From the NCBI GenBank assembly GCA_033856515.1, contig JAWVEY010000031.1, positions 1 through 64,000 of the forward strand: DNA of 64,000 nucleotides. Direction: 5' to 3'. A model generated the notes under the pieces. It was not told where the DNA came from. It saw only the letters and a program-made list of their open reading frames with translations, and did no database searches. The stretch is from JALZKA01 sp033856515. Lineage in GTDB: Bacteria; Actinomycetota; Thermoleophilia; Solirubrobacterales; 70-9. Made by a program: the position numbers and the translations under genes. Below are positions 1 to 8,876 of the stretch, piece after piece. How positions within the stretch are numbered: the stretch's first letter is position 1; each line of letters begins with the position of its first letter.

Positions 1-283
1 AGTCGACGCCGAGGGCGAGGACATCGAGTTCTACGCGGGAGCGCTCGAAGAGCAGCTCGACCCGGACGCCATCGACGTCACAACCGAAGAACCTGTCGGC
101 GAGGTTTTCGCCTCGGCGACGGTCGACACGCTCGAGGGCTCTGACAACTTCGCGGCGCGAGCGGTGTTGAAGTTGACCAAGGACGCCGAACCGGGAGCCG
201 TTTTCCGAGGCTTCGACGTCGGCAGCGTCGAAACGTTCTTCGGCATCCAGGGTCCGGGCTCAGGCGTGCCGGCAGACCCGTAG
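1..283 (+). CDS. C-terminal end of an unidentified protein (5' end outside window)
   Basis: An open frame (frame 2) runs from the window edge to a TAG at 281-283 and gives 93 residues rich in Asp, Glu, Ala and Val. The tail alternates short hydrophobic and acidic stretches and ends GVPADP. I recognise no domain, no membrane segment and no repeat. The gene that follows faces the opposite way and the two stops are only 6 bp apart, so they converge. It may be a secreted or surface protein, but that is a guess. Confidence 0.6.
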   Translation, partial: VDAEGEDIEFYAGALEEQLDPDAIDVTTEEPVGEVFASATVDTLEGSDNFAARAVLKLTKDAEPGAVFRGFDVGSVETFFGIQGPGSGVPADP

Positions 284-289
284 GCCCAG

Positions 290-1159
290 CTAGAAGTCGA
301 AGTCCTTAGGCTCGCCCTGTTCGAACCAAAGCTCGTCGTCGTCCGGGTTGTCGCGCAGGAACTCGGGCGTCTCTTCGAGGACGTCTTCGTCGCCCGTTTC
401 GCCCTCGGAAGTCTCGGACTCCTCTGCGGGCGGAGCGAACTCGCTCGTCTCTGGCGCATCAGCCTCAGGCTCGGGAGCCGGCTCGGGCTCGGGCTCGAGC
501 GGAGGCTCGACAACCTCGGTCTCTGCCGGCTCCGAGAAGGCCTCCTCCACGATCAGTGGCTCCTCGTCCGTCAGCGGTTCTGAGACGGCGCCGCCGACCT
601 CTTCGATCTCCTCGTCGATGTCGAGCTCCAGGTCCCCCAGCTCAAACTCCTCAGGCGGCTGCTGCTCGAAGAACACCGTGGGCTGATCGGCGATCGCCTC
701 GCGCTCGGCGGTGGTAAAGCTCGATTCTTCGACGGGATCAGGCGCGACCGTTTCCTCAGGCTCAGCGGGCTCGGCAACTTCGGTGGCTGGCTCTTCGAAG
801 GCGGCCTCCGCTGCCGCCGCGGGCTCCTCGCTCTGGGGCTCCGCCGGAGCGTCATCGGTCTCGGGAACGGTCGCCTCGTCGATCGGCGTGAGCGCCGGCT
901 CCTCGGCCGGCGTCGCCTCGATCACAGCGTCGTCAGGAGTCTCCGACTCGCCGGTCTCGGCGTCGAAAACAGCCGGCGCTGCCGAACCCTCGGCCTCGAC
1001 GGCAACCTCCTCGGACGTGGAACCCGGGAACTCGGGCTCGCCCGGGCGTGCCGGGGGGCCAAAGGCCTCATCCTCCAGCTCTTTGAGCTCCTCTTCATCC
1101 ACGCCGGCATGGCGCTTCAGCTCGAGGTGCTCGCGAATAGCGTCGTCGAAGATTCCCAT
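290..1159 (-). CDS. Acidic Pro/Glu-rich low-complexity protein (hypothetical)
   Basis: The 289-residue product starts with a short amphipathic head (MGIFDDAIREHLELKRHAG, residues 1-19) and continues as about 250 residues dominated by Glu, Pro, Ala and Asp, with many PEPEPAP-like strings. It ends in an acidic segment (DDDELWFEQGEPKDFDF). No signal peptide, membrane segment or enzyme motif is visible. A TANNNT box (TAGGTT on the minus strand, 1168-1173) lies 8 nt before the ATG. It is probably disordered and cytoplasmic; the conserved-looking head and tail may be the functional contacts. Function unknown. Confidence 0.7.
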   Translation of the reverse strand: MGIFDDAIREHLELKRHAGVDEEELKELEDEAFGPPARPGEPEFPGSTSEEVAVEAEGSAAPAVFDAETGESETPDDAVIEATPAEEPALTPIDEATVPETDDAPAEPQSEEPAAAAEAAFEEPATEVAEPAEPEETVAPDPVEESSFTTAEREAIADQPTVFFEQQPPEEFELGDLELDIDEEIEEVGGAVSEPLTDEEPLIVEEAFSEPAETEVVEPPLEPEPEPAPEPEADAPETSEFAPPAEESETSEGETGDEDVLEETPEFLRDNPDDDELWFEQGEPKDFDF

Positions 1160-1207
1160 CGCGCCTGAACCTACGACAAATCGTAGTTATGTGGCTTGGC
1201 GGCTGAG

Positions 1208-3067
1208 CTAGCCGCCAACGGTCACCCGCTCAGGCGCGGTTACCACGCGATTCTTGCCGGAGCGCTTGGCCTCGTAAAGCGCATCATCGGCGGCGGCGAA
1301 AAGCTGACGCACCGTCTCGGCCGAAAGCGGGACCGTCGCCGTGCCGAAGCTGGCCGTCACCTTCAGGACGCCGCTGCCGTCGAGGAGCGGGATCTCCTCC
1401 TCCTCGAGACGCTCACGGATGCGCTCCGCCAACTCGACAGCACCGTCAGTTCCGGTCTCGGGCAGGGCGACCACGAACTCCTCGCCGCCGTATCGGGCCG
1501 GCTCGTCGATGGCTCGCGGCTCCTCGAGCAGGAGCTTTCCGATCAAGCGCAGCACCTCGTCGCCCTGGAGGTGGCCATAAGTGTCGTTCACGGACTTGAA
1601 GTCGTCGACGTCGAGGATGATCAGCGACAGCTCGTGCTCGAAGCGCTCGGCACGCGACGCCTCGCGGTCGATCGTCTCGCGGAACGCCCGGTTGTTCGGC
1701 AATCCGGTGAGCTCGTCGGTCACCGCCTGCTCGGAGACCTTCTCATGCGTGGAGATGTTGTCGATCGAGACCGAGGTCTGACCGAGCAGATACAGGAAGA
1801 CGTCGCGATCCTCGTCCGCGAACTCCCGGCCGGCGCGTCCAATGGAGAGCGAGCCGACCTGCACGTTGTCCGAGATCGTCTTGAGCGGCGCCGCAAGAGC
1901 GAAGCCTTCGCCGCGGCGCGCATCGACCTTGGCGCCCTCGCGGTCGACGCGCTTCTGGCCCGCCACCGCGGCGTCGCGCGCCGGCCCCTTGAAGCCTTCG
2001 GGGACCTCGATCAGCTCCCCATCAGTGAAGGTGACCCGTGCGTATTCGGCGTCGCAGGCCCCCAGCGCGGTCTCGGCGACGATGGCAAGGAGCGCCTCGC
2101 GATCGAGGCCCGCCGCGAACGCCTCGCCCATGCGCCGCACGGAGCGGTCGAGCTCCTTGCGCTGGCGCCGAAGCTGGCTGATCTGCGCTTCGAGCTGGTC
2201 CGTCATCTTGTTGAACTCGCTCGCGAGCCCCGCCATCTCGTCGCGGCCAACGACGGGAACGCGCTGCGAGAAGTCGCCCGAGCCGATGCGCCGCGCGGCG
2301 CCGAGCATCGTCGCGATCTGCGACTGAAGCGTCCTGGCGATGACGGCGACTCCCGTCAGCGCGATCGCGAGGAATACCGCCACGAGCAAGGCGACGCGCG
2401 GGCGCGAGTCGAAGAACCCAGCCCCTTCGACAGGAGCGAAGACCGTCACCGCGGCACCTTCGTCGCCGAGCGACGCGGTGGCGGCACGCGCCTCCGAGCC
2501 GTCGATCTCCGCGTCGGCCGTTGCCCCCGCCTCTGGCAGCGACTCCGTATCAACGCCCTCGGCCGCAACCGCGGAGCCGCTCGAGCCGATGACCGCCGCG
2601 CTAAGACCGGTCAGCTCTTCAACTCGCCCGAGGTACTCGTCGGCGCTGATCGTCGACGCGACCAGGCTCAGCTCGCTGCCGCCAGCGTCGGTCACCGTCA
2701 CCGCCGCGACCGGTGCGTCAGACGGGATCGGCTCCAGCTCGTCTCCGTCGGGAGTGGTCAGCGTGAGGTACTTGAGCCCGATGTCTACGCCGGCGACGGC
2801 AGTTGCTCGCTCGATCTCCTGGGCGCTCCCGCCCGCGAGTGCCGACGCGACGGTGCGGTCGGCAAGCACCTTCTGCGCCGCCTTGTCTGCCGCGGCGACC
2901 TCATCCTCGTAGACCGAAATCGCGGCTTCAAGACCAGTAGATACCTGCGCATCCGCCTTCCCCGCCTGCGAATCGCCAGTCACGTCTGAGGCCAGCACAG
3001 CGATGGCCGCAATCGGAATCGCAACCATCAAAAGGAAGAACAAGCCAAGTCGAGTCCGAAAACTCAT
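1208..3067 (-). CDS. Membrane-bound diguanylate cyclase (extracellular sensor-HAMP-GAF-GGDEF)
   Basis: This 619-residue protein should make cyclic di-GMP from two GTP at the inner face of the membrane. Membrane helix 1 is at about 7-27 and helix 2 at 225-244; the ~200 residues between them form an extracytoplasmic sensor of unknown ligand. A HAMP linker follows (245-297), then a GAF-like region (about 315-445), then the GGDEF domain. The active site reads GGEEF at 527-531. RAID, matching the RxxD inhibitory site, lies five residues before it, so product inhibition is expected. A TAACCT box sits exactly 6 nt before the ATG, suggesting leaderless transcription. It is a single gene, divergent from the tRNA side. 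Confidence 0.93.
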   Translation of the reverse strand: MSFRTRLGLFFLLMVAIPIAAIAVLASDVTGDSQAGKADAQVSTGLEAAISVYEDEVAAADKAAQKVLADRTVASALAGGSAQEIERATAVAGVDIGLKYLTLTTPDGDELEPIPSDAPVAAVTVTDAGGSELSLVASTISADEYLGRVEELTGLSAAVIGSSGSAVAAEGVDTESLPEAGATADAEIDGSEARAATASLGDEGAAVTVFAPVEGAGFFDSRPRVALLVAVFLAIALTGVAVIARTLQSQIATMLGAARRIGSGDFSQRVPVVGRDEMAGLASEFNKMTDQLEAQISQLRRQRKELDRSVRRMGEAFAAGLDREALLAIVAETALGACDAEYARVTFTDGELIEVPEGFKGPARDAAVAGQKRVDREGAKVDARRGEGFALAAPLKTISDNVQVGSLSIGRAGREFADEDRDVFLYLLGQTSVSIDNISTHEKVSEQAVTDELTGLPNNRAFRETIDREASRAERFEHELSLIILDVDDFKSVNDTYGHLQGDEVLRLIGKLLLEEPRAIDEPARYGGEEFVVALPETGTDGAVELAERIRERLEEEEIPLLDGSGVLKVTASFGTATVPLSAETVRQLFAAADDALYEAKRSGKNRVVTAPERVTVGG

Positions 3068-3079
3068 ACGGAAAGGTTA
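3068..3079 (-). promoter_or_regulatory. Putative leaderless -10 box of the diguanylate cyclase
   Basis: On the minus strand TAACCT (3074-3079) is followed by TTCCGT and then the ATG. The TANNNT-N6-ATG spacing fits an actinobacterial -10 box with transcription starting at or next to the start codon. No ribosome binding site is visible. Confidence 0.45.
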
Positions 3080-3198
3080 AATCGGCTGAATCGATGCGGC
3101 ATTGAGGTTGCACAGCTCTGGTGGACACCTGTCCGTCGCGCCTGCAACACGCCGCCCATCGCCTACTCTTAACGCGACCGGCCGAGGCCGGACCCATT

Positions 3199-3271
3199 GG
3201 GGCTATAGCTCAGTTGGAAGAGCGCCTGGTTCGCAATCAGGAGGTCGGCGGTTCGAGCCCGCCTAGCTCCA
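3199..3271 (+). tRNA. tRNA-Ala, anticodon CGC
   Basis: The 73-nt sequence folds as a full cloverleaf. The acceptor stem GGGGCTA pairs with TAGCTCC (one G-T wobble); the D-stem is GCTC/GAGC; the anticodon stem CCTGG/TCAGG carries the loop TTCGCAA, so the anticodon is CGC (reads GCG, Ala). The T-arm is GGCGG-TTCGAGC-CCGCC and the discriminator base is A. CCA is not encoded. Its 3' 42 nt (3230-3271) recur at 8983 and 12687, and shorter pieces recur at 9044 and 14335, which marks it as an integration target. Confidence 0.95.
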
Positions 3272-3342
3272 TCTCGAAAGCCTTGCTTCTCCGCGAGGGC
3301 CGACGTTCCGCTGGGTCACCTTCAATCGGCTTATTGGCCGGT

Positions 3343-4737
3343 TCACGGCTCGATGTTCTGATTCATCCGAAACAGGTTCCCGGGGTCATAGCGACGCTTG
3401 ACTTCGGCCAAGCGGTCATAGTTGCCGCGGTAGTTCTCACGGACCCGGTCTTGGTCGTCTGCCGCCATGAAGTTGACGTAGCCGCCCGGCTCGGAGTGAG
3501 GGTGGATCGCCTCCCAGTAATCCCGCACCCAGGCGATGTTGCGGTCGTTGTCGGCGGGATCGGGCCACATGCCGGCGATCACACAGGCAAAGCGGGCGTC
3601 GCGGTAGGCAAAGGCGGTCTCATCGCTCGCCACCCGGTGGCATGCACCGTCGATCGGATAGAGGTGCATGGTCGCCTCAACGGCCGGCACCCTCGGACCG
3701 TGCTCGACGTGAGCCGCGATTGCCTCGTCGGTGAGCTCGCCCACGAAGTCCGCCTTCCAGTAGTGCTGCAAGCCCGGTGGGAGGAGGGCGTCGAAGGCAC
3801 TGTTGAGCGCCGGGTAGGGCATCACATCGACGCCACTGGCGACGACTGGCGCGATCTCGAGGAGTGGCGCGATCGCCCGCTCGCCCTCTTCGACCGGCCC
3901 TGTGAAGCACGTGACGATCAGGCACATCGTCTCGCCGTGGCGCTCGGCGGGGATGAACGGCAGCGGCGGGGCGATCTGAAAGGCGAAGAAGGCGCCAAGC
4001 TCCTCGGGAGCCTCGGCGATGACCTCGCGATAGGACCGCATCACCTCGCCGGCGCGGTCCACCGGATAGAAGATCGGTCCGCCGTAGATCTCCCCGACCG
4101 GGTGGAGCCGGAACTCGAGCGAGGTGACAACCCCGAAGTTGCCGCCGCCACCGCGAAGCGCCCAAAAGAGGTCCGCATTCTCGTCCTCACTCGCGGTCAT
4201 CAGCCGCCCCTCGGCGGTGACCACGTCGGCGGAGATCAGGTTGTCGCAGGAGAGCCCATGCCCCCGCGCCAGGTGCCCAATGCCGCCGCCCAGGGTCAAC
4301 CCCCCGACGCCTGTCGTCGAGATGATGCCGCCTGTCGTTGCCAGCCCAAACGCGTGGGTCGCATGGTCGAGGTCGCCCCAAGTGCAGCCGCCCTCGGCGC
4401 GTGCGGTGCGGCGCTCGGGATCGACGCGGGTCCCGCGCATCGCGGTCAGGTCGCAGACGATGCCGCCATCGTTGGTCCCGAACCCGGGCACGCTGTGACT
4501 CCCTCCGCGCACCGAGAGATCGAGCCCCTGCTCGCGGGCCACTCCGACTGCCGCGATCACGTCGGCGACGTCGGCGCAACGAATGATCGCCGCGGGCCGC
4601 CGGTCGATCATCCCGTTGTAGACCTTACGCGCGGTGTCGTAGTCGCTGTGGTCGGAGGCAATCAGCTCGCCTCGCAGGCTTGCCTGAAGCTCCGCTGCCA
4701 AGCGCTCCGATACTCCGGCGGTCGTAGTCGTATTCAT
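3343..4737 (-). CDS. FAD-linked oxidoreductase, berberine-bridge-enzyme type
   Basis: The 464-residue protein has the PCMH-type FAD domain in its N-terminal half and a berberine-bridge C-terminal tail (YDPGNLFRMNQNI). The motif VRGGSHS holds His81, the usual 8-alpha-histidyl flavin anchor. The second anchor of bicovalent members, a Cys before VGxxG, is replaced (GGIISTTGVGG), so only one covalent flavin bond is expected. Such enzymes oxidise alcohols, sugars or alkaloid-like substrates with O2; the substrate here cannot be told. No signal peptide is seen. It stands alone as the first gene after the tRNA and ends about 70 bp from it. Confidence 0.9.
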   Translation of the reverse strand: MNTTTTAGVSERLAAELQASLRGELIASDHSDYDTARKVYNGMIDRRPAAIIRCADVADVIAAVGVAREQGLDLSVRGGSHSVPGFGTNDGGIVCDLTAMRGTRVDPERRTARAEGGCTWGDLDHATHAFGLATTGGIISTTGVGGLTLGGGIGHLARGHGLSCDNLISADVVTAEGRLMTASEDENADLFWALRGGGGNFGVVTSLEFRLHPVGEIYGGPIFYPVDRAGEVMRSYREVIAEAPEELGAFFAFQIAPPLPFIPAERHGETMCLIVTCFTGPVEEGERAIAPLLEIAPVVASGVDVMPYPALNSAFDALLPPGLQHYWKADFVGELTDEAIAAHVEHGPRVPAVEATMHLYPIDGACHRVASDETAFAYRDARFACVIAGMWPDPADNDRNIAWVRDYWEAIHPHSEPGGYVNFMAADDQDRVRENYRGNYDRLAEVKRRYDPGNLFRMNQNIEP

Positions 4738-4798
4738 GCTGGTCTCGCTTTCTGAGTTATTTCGTTATCACGCTGGTCGCGGCGCGGTGACTATCGGC

Positions 4799-5512
4799 CT
4801 AGCCGTTTGAGAGAGCAACGGCCGAGACCCGCGCCAGGCGGACGTCGAATGCGCCGCTCCCATTGAGCGACTTCCATTCCCGGCATTCGATGCCGAGGAC
4901 CGGGCTGCCGGCCGGCAGAACATTCGAGATCGCGGTCAGCGTCCCATGCTCGATGCCATCCTCGATGCTCCCTTCGTCCCATTCGAACTCGGTAAATGAG
5001 GACTCAATCGCCTGACCGTTGACCTCAAGGCGGCAGTCGCCCCGGCCCCACTCGTGACCTGAGTCGGGGCGGGCCTCTACCTGCCCGATAATTAGAACCC
5101 GTCCCGGGGTGGCGAGAGGAGTCGAAACGAACGCGCAATCCTCCCACGCACCGGTGCCCGCGCCCGAGGGGACGTCCGGGTCGCATGCCCCCTCGAACGC
5201 GTAGCGGCCTACGCCGCCTTGGATCGCGGCGGGAACCGCGCTCAGACTCGACTCGTCGACGTCCACGCCCTTCACGTCGTTGTCGATGATGTCGTCCCCG
5301 CCCATGGAATTGTTCTTGATGTCCAGCCCGGCGAGCGCGTAGGGCGTCGTGTCGTCGGCCAGGTCGGACGCGCGCACCTGCCCGTCCTTGATGTGCTTCG
5401 ACTTGACGCTGTCGGTCCCCAGCGCCCAGGCCGTCCCCAGGCTGAGCGAGAAGAACAAGGCGACATAGCCGACGAGGTTGTTGGTGAAGTGACGGCGAAT
5501 CTGGCGAGACAT
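4799..5512 (-). CDS. Secreted or anchored surface protein of the KSKHIKDGQV family
   Basis: The 237-residue product starts at the ATG at 5512, which has a good ribosome binding site (AGGAAGG). A longer reading begins 16 codons earlier but has none. The N-terminus is basic (MSRQIRRHF) and is followed by one membrane segment (NLVGYVALFFSLSLGTAWAL). After it comes the linker GTDSVKSKHIKDGQVRASDLADD, which is common in proteins of Solirubrobacter and Conexibacter. The rest looks like an exported beta-rich domain with four Cys residues. Function is unknown. It is divergent from the small gene at 5683, and a long inverted repeat lies between them. Confidence 0.8.
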   Translation of the reverse strand: MSRQIRRHFTNNLVGYVALFFSLSLGTAWALGTDSVKSKHIKDGQVRASDLADDTTPYALAGLDIKNNSMGGDDIIDNDVKGVDVDESSLSAVPAAIQGGVGRYAFEGACDPDVPSGAGTGAWEDCAFVSTPLATPGRVLIIGQVEARPDSGHEWGRGDCRLEVNGQAIESSFTEFEWDEGSIEDGIEHGTLTAISNVLPAGSPVLGIECREWKSLNGSGAFDVRLARVSAVALSNG

Positions 5513-5590
5513 ACGGTCCTTCCTTTTGTGAGTTGGTTCAACCTGACGTCTGAGATCCATCGCCTGCGAGCATCGAGCACGGCGGCGCTG

Positions 5591-5654
5591 TTCGCACCGT
5601 GGAACCCCCCCTGAGTTTTGATTCCGTAAATCCAGGGGGTGACCACGGTGCGAA
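5591..5654. repeat. Long imperfect inverted repeat between divergent genes
   Basis: The left arm 5591-5613 and right arm 5632-5654 pair: a perfect 12-bp outer stem (TTCGCACCGTGG / CCACGGTGCGAA), a 2-bp mismatch, then a C-rich/G-rich inner stem ending CCTG/CAGG, closed by an 18-nt AT-richer loop. It lies in the spacer of two divergent genes, where an operator, a strong RNA hairpin or a small palindromic element are all possible. Confidence 0.75.
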
Positions 5655-5682
5655 GCTCGGCCTTGGAGAGAAGACTGTTCGC

Positions 5683-5859
5683 ATGGACTCCCGAGACCTG
5701 ATCCGGCTCGAGCTGATGCTCAAGCGCGATGCCGAACCGCTGTGTGGCTTCGTGCGCGAGGCGGATGATCAGGAATGGCGCGCCTTCAGCGGCTGGCTGG
5801 CTTTGGCGCGGGAGCTCGAGCAGGCGAGCGAGGGAGACGAGGCGGAGCGCGGCAGCTAG
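5683..5859 (+). CDS. Small hypothetical protein (58 aa)
   Basis: The ATG at 5683 has GGAGAG 12 nt upstream and opens a 58-residue charged, helical-looking protein (MDSRDLIRLELMLKRDAEPL...). A longer version from 5599 would translate the right arm of the inverted repeat and is less likely. No domain is recognised. Its TAG stop shares the tetranucleotide CTAG with the stop of the convergent regulator gene. Short length makes this less certain than its neighbours. Confidence 0.5.
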   Translation: MDSRDLIRLELMLKRDAEPLCGFVREADDQEWRAFSGWLALARELEQASEGDEAERGS

Positions 5860-8714
5860 CCCGGGGCCAACCCTGCCGCCAGCGCTGCGGGTAACTCGTC
5901 TCGTGAGCTGAGGTCCAGCTTGCGGTAGACGGAGGTCAGGTGGCCCTCGACCGTACGAGCGCTCACGAACAGAGACTGGGCGATCTCGCGGTTGGTTCGG
6001 CCCTCTGCGGCGAGCCGCGCCACCCGGCGCTCGCTCGCCGTCAGCGAGTCGAGCCCGCTCAGCATCAGCCGGCGCGGCCGCGCTCCGGTCGCCTTCAGCT
6101 CCTCCTCCGCCCGGTGGCGGAGACCCAGGGCACCTGCACGTGCGGCGAGATCGAGCGCCTCTCGCAGTGGCGCGCGCGCCTCGGCCCGTCGGTTCGCGCG
6201 CCGGTGCGCCGCGCCGAACTCGTAGAGCGCGTCGGCGTGCTCGAGCCGTGCCTCCGAGCTCTCTAGCACGCGCACCGCCTCGGCAAGAAGCTGAAGTCCC
6301 TCGTCCCCGCCCTCGAGCATGCCGAGCGTCCGCAGCGCGATTCCGGTCGCCCGCGGAGCGCCGAACACTTGGGCCCGCTGGAGCTCGTTTCTCACCATCT
6401 CCGCGGCCTCGTCCGAGCGGCCGAGCGCGTGCAGGGCGAGGGCGGCGTCAGAGCGCCAGGGGTGCATCGCCGGGCCGGGCTGCCGATGCCGGTCGAGCTC
6501 CGCGCCGCACGCCAGTGAACTCTCCAACGCCTCTTCGAAGCGACCCTGGGCGAGCCGTAAGCGTCCGCGAACGCCGAGCAGGCGGGGGTAGGTAATCAGC
6601 GGCTCCATACCCGGCTCCGGTGTGCCAGCCCGTAGGGCTGCATCGGCCTCGTCAAGGTCATCGCGCTCGATCAGGGTCCCGGCGAGCATCGCGGCGGCGA
6701 ACGGGGTCAGCAGAGGCAGCGTGTGCATGGCGTCGGTGTCGACCGCGGTGCGGGCGTGTTCCTCGGCGGCGACGAGATCGCCCTGGCGGAGCGCTGCGCA
6801 AGCCGCGAAGGTTGACATCGCGGTCAGCAGCGGCAGACTCCCCAGTCGCCGCCCCTCATCGATCCGCTCCTCGATAAGCCGCAGGGCGAGCGCGTAGCGC
6901 TCGCAGTGGATCAGCGCAATGTAGGCGTGGAAGTCGCCGGGGACATTCACGGTCGGGTCGTCGGGCGAGCGCTCGACAATCGCCCGCTCGGCCCGTGCAG
7001 CGATCCGCTCCGCCGGCTGCTCGCCGAGCGCCGCGTCCCACTCGCTGAGGACGCAGAGGATGGTGTACGGTGGCCGCTCGGCTGCGTAGGCGCGCTCGCG
7101 CGCCGCCTCGATGCGTGCGCCGACGATGGGCGCTCCAAGGTGATTGAGGATCGCCCCCGCGAGCAGTCGGCCCTCGAGCAACAGCACGCCAGGATGGTTT
7201 TTCTCGGCCAGCTCGTCGATCACGGGTTGCATCGCCGCCACCGCATCGCCCATCCGGCCTTCGAAGAACAACGTCAGCCCGAGGGCCAACGTGGCGGCGA
7301 TGAGCGCGTCATCGTCCGGGGCGCTCACTTGTGCTTCGCGAAGGTCGTCGACGGCGCGCGGATCGCCGACGCGCGATTCGGTCGTACCGAGCTCGAGTAG
7401 AACGGCGTGGCGGGCATCATCGGGGGGCGGCTCCTCGAGTGCGCGGCGCAGGTAGGCGATCGCAGTGTCCGCCGAACCCCGGGCGACAGCCGCGCGAGCG
7501 GCCTCGATCAGCGCCTCGGCAATTTCCGAATCGCCCGCCGGCGGCAGCGCAAGCAGGTGGACGGCCAGTCGGTCCGGGGTGGCGCCCGCCCGGCGCATGA
7601 TCAATGCGGCGCGGGAGTGGAGCAGTGAGCGCTCCGAGGGCGGGAGATCGGAGTAGACGGCAGAGCGCACAAGCGGATGGACGAAGTCGAGTGGCCGCCT
7701 GTCGGCGAACAGCGCCATGGCGACAAGCGCGTCGAACGCGTCGGCGGCCGCACTCGGCTCGAGCCCGGCGAGCTCGGCGACATGAGCCAGCTCAGCCCCC
7801 GGCCCGAGCACGGCGGCCGCGCCTGCCAGATCGCGAGCCGCCGGCTGAACGCGCCCCAAGCGCAGGAGGATCGCGTGCGAGACCGAAGCGGGAACCAGCC
7901 GTTCGACTGCCAGAGCACCACCCGCATTGGGCTCGATCCCGTCGGCTGCCGCGGCCCGCAACAGCTCCTGGAGCAGAAACGGGCTTCCCGCGCTCGCCGT
8001 CTGGCAGGCGGCGGCGAACTCCGGGCTAGGCTGGCCGACCGCCGCGGCCACGACATCGATGACCGCTTGGGCGCTCAGCGGCGCGGGCCGCAGCAGGCCG
8101 ACGCCTTGCTCTGTGGCGAGCTCTCGAACGTGGTCCGCCGCGGATCCCGGCTCGCCGCTCCGGGCGGCTGCGATCAGGGCCACGGGCACGGTCTCGATCC
8201 GATGCGCCAGGTAGAGCAGGAAGCGCAACGAGACTTCGTCGCCCCAGTGGATATCGTCGATCAGGAGCGCCAAAGGCTGCCGCTCCGCCAGATTCGCGGT
8301 CAGCCAGTACAGGCCGTGGAGTACCGCAAGCCCCGGCTCAGCCCGCTCCTCGGCGGGGACGGCGCCGACGAGCCGTCCGGCAAGCTCGGCGGGCCCGGAG
8401 AGTAGCTCCGCTCGCTCCTCCGCCGACATGCCCATGACGACGGGTTCGAAGAGCTGGCGTGCGAGCCCGCCGCCGAACTTGCTCTCGAGTTCCGCGCCAC
8501 GGGCGGTGAGCACGTCTAGTCCGTGCTCGGCGGCCATCACCTCAGCGGCGTCGAGAAGCGCCGTCTTGCCGATTCCCGCGGGCCCTTCGATTAACTCCAC
8601 GGCCCCAACGTCGCGGGCGCGGGGGGTCTCTAGAGCCGACTCCAGCTGAGCCAACTCAGGATCGCGTTCCAAGAGAGCGGGACGGTCTGCTTGGGGCTCA
8701 CGGACCAGACGCAC
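5856..8714 (-). CDS. Large ATP-binding LuxR-family transcriptional regulator (LAL type)
   Basis: This is a STAND-type activator of about 952 residues. The N-terminal AAA module has a Walker A (EGPAGIGKTALL) and a Walker B (LALLIDDIHWGD). A long helical repeat middle, probably TPR-like, follows, and a C-terminal LuxR helix-turn-helix (LTASERRVARLAAEGRTNRE onward) ends close to the stop. GTG at 8714 is chosen because GGGGGAG lies 9 nt upstream; the ATG at 8735 is the alternative and has no ribosome site. Further upstream frames translate the repeat unit. Such proteins activate nearby genes upon binding an inducer and ATP; the target here is unknown. Confidence 0.92.
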   Translation of the reverse strand: MRLVREPQADRPALLERDPELAQLESALETPRARDVGAVELIEGPAGIGKTALLDAAEVMAAEHGLDVLTARGAELESKFGGGLARQLFEPVVMGMSAEERAELLSGPAELAGRLVGAVPAEERAEPGLAVLHGLYWLTANLAERQPLALLIDDIHWGDEVSLRFLLYLAHRIETVPVALIAAARSGEPGSAADHVRELATEQGVGLLRPAPLSAQAVIDVVAAAVGQPSPEFAAACQTASAGSPFLLQELLRAAAADGIEPNAGGALAVERLVPASVSHAILLRLGRVQPAARDLAGAAAVLGPGAELAHVAELAGLEPSAAADAFDALVAMALFADRRPLDFVHPLVRSAVYSDLPPSERSLLHSRAALIMRRAGATPDRLAVHLLALPPAGDSEIAEALIEAARAAVARGSADTAIAYLRRALEEPPPDDARHAVLLELGTTESRVGDPRAVDDLREAQVSAPDDDALIAATLALGLTLFFEGRMGDAVAAMQPVIDELAEKNHPGVLLLEGRLLAGAILNHLGAPIVGARIEAARERAYAAERPPYTILCVLSEWDAALGEQPAERIAARAERAIVERSPDDPTVNVPGDFHAYIALIHCERYALALRLIEERIDEGRRLGSLPLLTAMSTFAACAALRQGDLVAAEEHARTAVDTDAMHTLPLLTPFAAAMLAGTLIERDDLDEADAALRAGTPEPGMEPLITYPRLLGVRGRLRLAQGRFEEALESSLACGAELDRHRQPGPAMHPWRSDAALALHALGRSDEAAEMVRNELQRAQVFGAPRATGIALRTLGMLEGGDEGLQLLAEAVRVLESSEARLEHADALYEFGAAHRRANRRAEARAPLREALDLAARAGALGLRHRAEEELKATGARPRRLMLSGLDSLTASERRVARLAAEGRTNREIAQSLFVSARTVEGHLTSVYRKLDLSSRDELPAALAAGLAPG

Positions 8715-8823
8715 GCTGCCATTCTCCCCCACCATCGGCAGGCCGTGCAATGGTGACCGGCCAGAACTTTTGGGGCTAGCGGCAGCGCGACACCGAACGC
8801 CCGGCGCTAAGGCGGCCTCTCGC

Positions 8824-8847
8824 GGGCACCAGTCCGCTTTAGTGCCC
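8824..8847. repeat. Degenerate copy of the GGGCACCAG hairpin
   Basis: GGGCAC (8824-8829) and GTGCCC (8842-8847) form a 6-bp stem over a loop that keeps the CCGC of better copies. It lies 30 bp before the perfect copy at 8877, in the 400-bp stretch between the LuxR-type regulator and the laminin-domain gene. Confidence 0.5.
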
Positions 8848-8876
8848 GATCGGCCGATATACCCGATCCGGCTTCG

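Noticed and set aside
1196..2989. 597-codon open frame opposite the diguanylate cyclase
   Set aside because: It is antisense to a gene with clear domains, has Arg/Ala/Gly-rich composition typical of high-GC shadow frames, and shows no motif.
3121..4755. 544-codon frame on the plus strand across the tRNA and opposite the FAD oxidase
   Set aside because: It translates the tRNA gene and the antisense of a well-supported enzyme; shadow frame.
5856..5859. Overlapping stops CTAG as a regulatory signal
   Set aside because: CTAG is palindromic and serves both convergent stops by chance; no further structure.
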